Positions 62,950-64,000 of a DNA stretch of 64,000 bases are shown here, in pieces (the first letter of the stretch is position 1; every line of letters begins with the position of its first letter). A program made the translations under genes and the position numbers. The notes under the pieces are model-generated. The model was not told the origin of the DNA and did no database searches. It saw only the letters and a list, made by a program, of their open reading frames with translations. Source of the stretch: Ignatzschineria cameli (GTDB lineage: Bacteria; Pseudomonadota; Gammaproteobacteria; Cardiobacteriales; Wohlfahrtiimonadaceae); contig NZ_QEWW01000001.1 of the NCBI RefSeq assembly GCF_003121895.1, positions 714,453 through 778,452 of the forward strand. Direction: 5' to 3'.

Positions 62950-63144
62950 CTTAAAATTGATCTTCAATATCAATAGATCTACCTGTAATCTCCACTAAGA
63001 CAATCAGCGGAGCTGCGGGAACCTACTATTTCATTCTTATCACTATTGTATGCCCGCAGAGTGGCATCTTTAGTGCCGGCTTCATGTCTACTACTCTAGA
63101 CCTACCCTATCTATTTACAAAGCCGGTAAACGCGAGATTGTTTA
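62950..63144. repeat. Duplicated non-coding element, copy 1
   Basis: This stretch of about 195 bp returns imperfectly at 63293-63510. It folds into three hairpins: ATTGAT/ATCAAT (62956-62961/62969-62974), CTGCGGG/CCCGCAG (63013-63019/63053-63059, 33-nt loop) and GGCA/TGCC (63063-63066/63074-63077). It ends CGCGAGATTGTT. All frames have stop codons. It lies downstream of the rRNA operon terminator on the minus strand. No known family recognised. Confidence 0.85.
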
Positions 63145-63292
63145 AAATGATTAATTCCAATATATCTATCATGCTTATTGATAATAAGAAAAGCTGATGC
63201 GTTACCGAGTTTTATGATTGTGATCTTTTAACGATCCCGTGCCGGCAAGCTTTTATTGATCACTTGCCTGCAAATATGTGATCGTTCTACGA

Positions 63293-63510
63293 CTTAAAAT
63301 TGATCTTCAATATCAATAGATCTACCCACTAAGACAATCAGCGGAGCCGCGGGAGCCTACTATTTCATTCTTATCACTATTGAATGCCCGCGGAATGGCA
63401 TCTTTGGTGCCGGCTTCATGTCTACTATTCTATCTATACCTTTGCCTACTACTCTAGACCTACTCGCAAAGACATAAAGGTTAAGCTCCTTGCCGGCGCG
63501 AGATTGTTAA
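63293..63510. repeat. Duplicated non-coding element, copy 2
   Basis: It starts with the same 30 or so bases as copy 1, lacks about 9-10 bp after TCTACC, and carries about 23 extra bp around 63424-63447. The same three hairpins are present. In the long stem, T-A of copy 1 is replaced by C-G (CCGCGGG at 63347-63353 with CCCGCGG at 63387-63393), keeping the pairing and the 33-nt loop. It ends CGCGAGATTGTT at 63508. Confidence 0.85.
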
Positions 63511-63632
63511 AAGAGTACAATTGTAAAATCCGGCAATGCATCAGCCTCTCTTAGAATCAAAAAATATTGAAATTTCTCAAAAGTTATTTTTAAGGAAATA
63601 TGTTTTTAAGGAATAAAAAAAGAACGCAAGAA

Positions 63633-63664
63633 AAAAGCCTCTAGCGGTTAAGCTAGAGGCTTTT
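63633..63664 (-). terminator. Terminator of the rRNA operon
   Basis: A 13-bp perfect stem AAAAGCCTCTAGC (63633-63645) with 63652-63664, a 6-nt loop and minus-strand TTTTTTC, right after 5S rRNA. Confidence 0.94.
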
Positions 63665-63673
63665 AAGATAAAG

Positions 63674-63789
63674 CCCTGGGGTTGACCTACTCTCACATGG
63701 GATCTCCCACACTACCATCGGCGCTGCTACGTTTCACTTCTGAGTTCGGGATGGGATCAGGTGGTTCCATAGCGCTATTATCCCCAGGA
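63674..63789 (-). rRNA. rrf: 5S ribosomal RNA
   Basis: About 116 nt. On the minus strand the terminal helix CCTGGGG/CCCCAGG, the conserved CCACCTGATCCCATCCCGAACTC region and GTGGGAGATCCCATGTGAGAGTAGG are recognisable as bacterial 5S. The ends are set by the terminal helix and may be off by 1-2 nt. Confidence 0.95.
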
Positions 63790-63950
63790 AAACTGGTTGT
63801 GTTTGAAGTGTTTGCACTTCACTCACGAATAAATTTGATTAGTTGGTATCAATAATAGCAATGTTCGATTGACTTGCTTAAGTTGTTGTATTCGCGTCAA
63901 CTTTGGAAACGATCATGTCTCGTATCAAAATTGTCTAAGACCTATTATAT
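63790..63950 (-). other. 23S-5S intergenic spacer
   Basis: About 160 bp without a tRNA or frame. It should contain the complementary processing stems of the rRNA operon. CTTGCTTAAG-like and TTGATACGAG words on the minus strand are unassigned. Confidence 0.6.
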
Positions 63951-64000
63951 GGTCAAGCCTCACGGTCAATTAGTATTGGTAAGCTCAATGCATTACTGCA
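63951..64000 (-). rRNA. rrl: 23S ribosomal RNA, 3' end only
   Basis: Read on the minus strand, the last 50 bases contain ATTGAGCTTACC, ACTAATTGACCGTGAGGCTTGACC, the conserved 3' end of 23S rRNA (E. coli: TTGAGCTAACC, ACTAATGAACCGTGAGGCTTAACC). The rest lies beyond the right edge. Confidence 0.93.

Noticed and set aside
62950..63510. A degraded protein gene or insertion sequence in the duplicated region
   Set aside because: All frames are broken by stops, no transposase fragment is readable, and the copies have no clear terminal inverted repeats or target duplications.

Overview
The window looks like a stretch of chromosome from a low-GC (by eye about 38-40%) gammaproteobacterium. The order aroK-aroB-damX-like behind a pil cluster, the xerD-dsbC pair, rpmH-rnpA-yidD-yidC-mnmE, lolB-ispE next to tRNA-Gln and prs, and typical gammaproteobacterial FtsH, TtcA, RlmE, BamE and YggX proteins all point there. 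The mix fits the Cardiobacteriales/Ignatzschineria-Wohlfahrtiimonas neighbourhood, but that is an inference from gene content. I see no phage, insertion sequence or CRISPR array.

Layout. 0-4.2 kb: the 3' end of a DUF815 ATPase gene, an amino-sugar pair (nagB-II-like deaminase, nagA) and an AEC transporter. 4.4-11.7 kb, mostly minus strand: ttcA, ftsH, rlmE, a small membrane protein whose start codon overlaps that of divergent yhbY, then dsbC and xerD. 12.1-15.2 kb, plus: a Na/Pi cotransporter and a Lys/Ala/Glu-rich coiled-coil lipoprotein. 15.4-25.8 kb, minus: a DUF3820 gene, mnmE, yidC, yidD, rnpA, rpmH, metK, leuA with a leader peptide and attenuator, yggX, and prs lying between two identical tRNA-Gln genes. 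26-34.5 kb: lolB-ispE (plus), a B12-binding radical SAM gene and xpt (minus), a FUSC transporter with a small hypothetical gene (plus), an orphan fimbrial adhesin and a tRNA-Val/tRNA-Ile2 operon (minus). 34.8-47.3 kb: ftsY (plus), then a TPR-like membrane protein, maf, bamE, uup, a shortened damX-like gene, aroB, aroK, pilQ, a pilO/pilP-like gene and a pilN-like gene (all minus). 47.5-58.3 kb, minus: two paralogous oligopeptide-binding proteins, then a complete type I secretion channel (TolC, LapB-like ABC, HlyD-like adaptor) with a DIP1984-family gene; one tiny lipoprotein gene (plus). 58.7-62.8 kb: pdxS with a divergent MocR/PdxR-type regulator, and a sodium:solute symporter with a small two-helix partner. 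62.8-64 kb: a non-coding region with a duplicated element of about 200 bp, then 5S rRNA and the 3' end of 23S rRNA (minus).

How the genes work together. Most are housekeeping: translation and tRNA modification (ttcA, rlmE, mnmE, yhbY, rnpA, rpmH, tRNAs, rRNA), membrane protein insertion and quality control (ftsY, yidC, yidD, ftsH), outer-membrane biogenesis (lolB, bamE), and core metabolism (metK, leuA, prs, xpt, ispE, aroKB, pdxS). The surface-facing modules (T1SS, partial type IV pilus/DNA-uptake cluster, fimbrial adhesin, peptide-binding proteins) are the variable part.

Least explained signals. First, the duplicated element near 63 kb can fold into three conserved hairpins, and one stem base pair differs between the copies by a compensating change (T-A to C-G). 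Second, leuA has a leucine-rich 16-residue leader peptide whose Leu codons form one arm of a terminator. Third, short tandem repeats of 6-12 nt recur just upstream of genes. Fourth, the word TGCCGGC is over-represented. None of these could be tested by search here.
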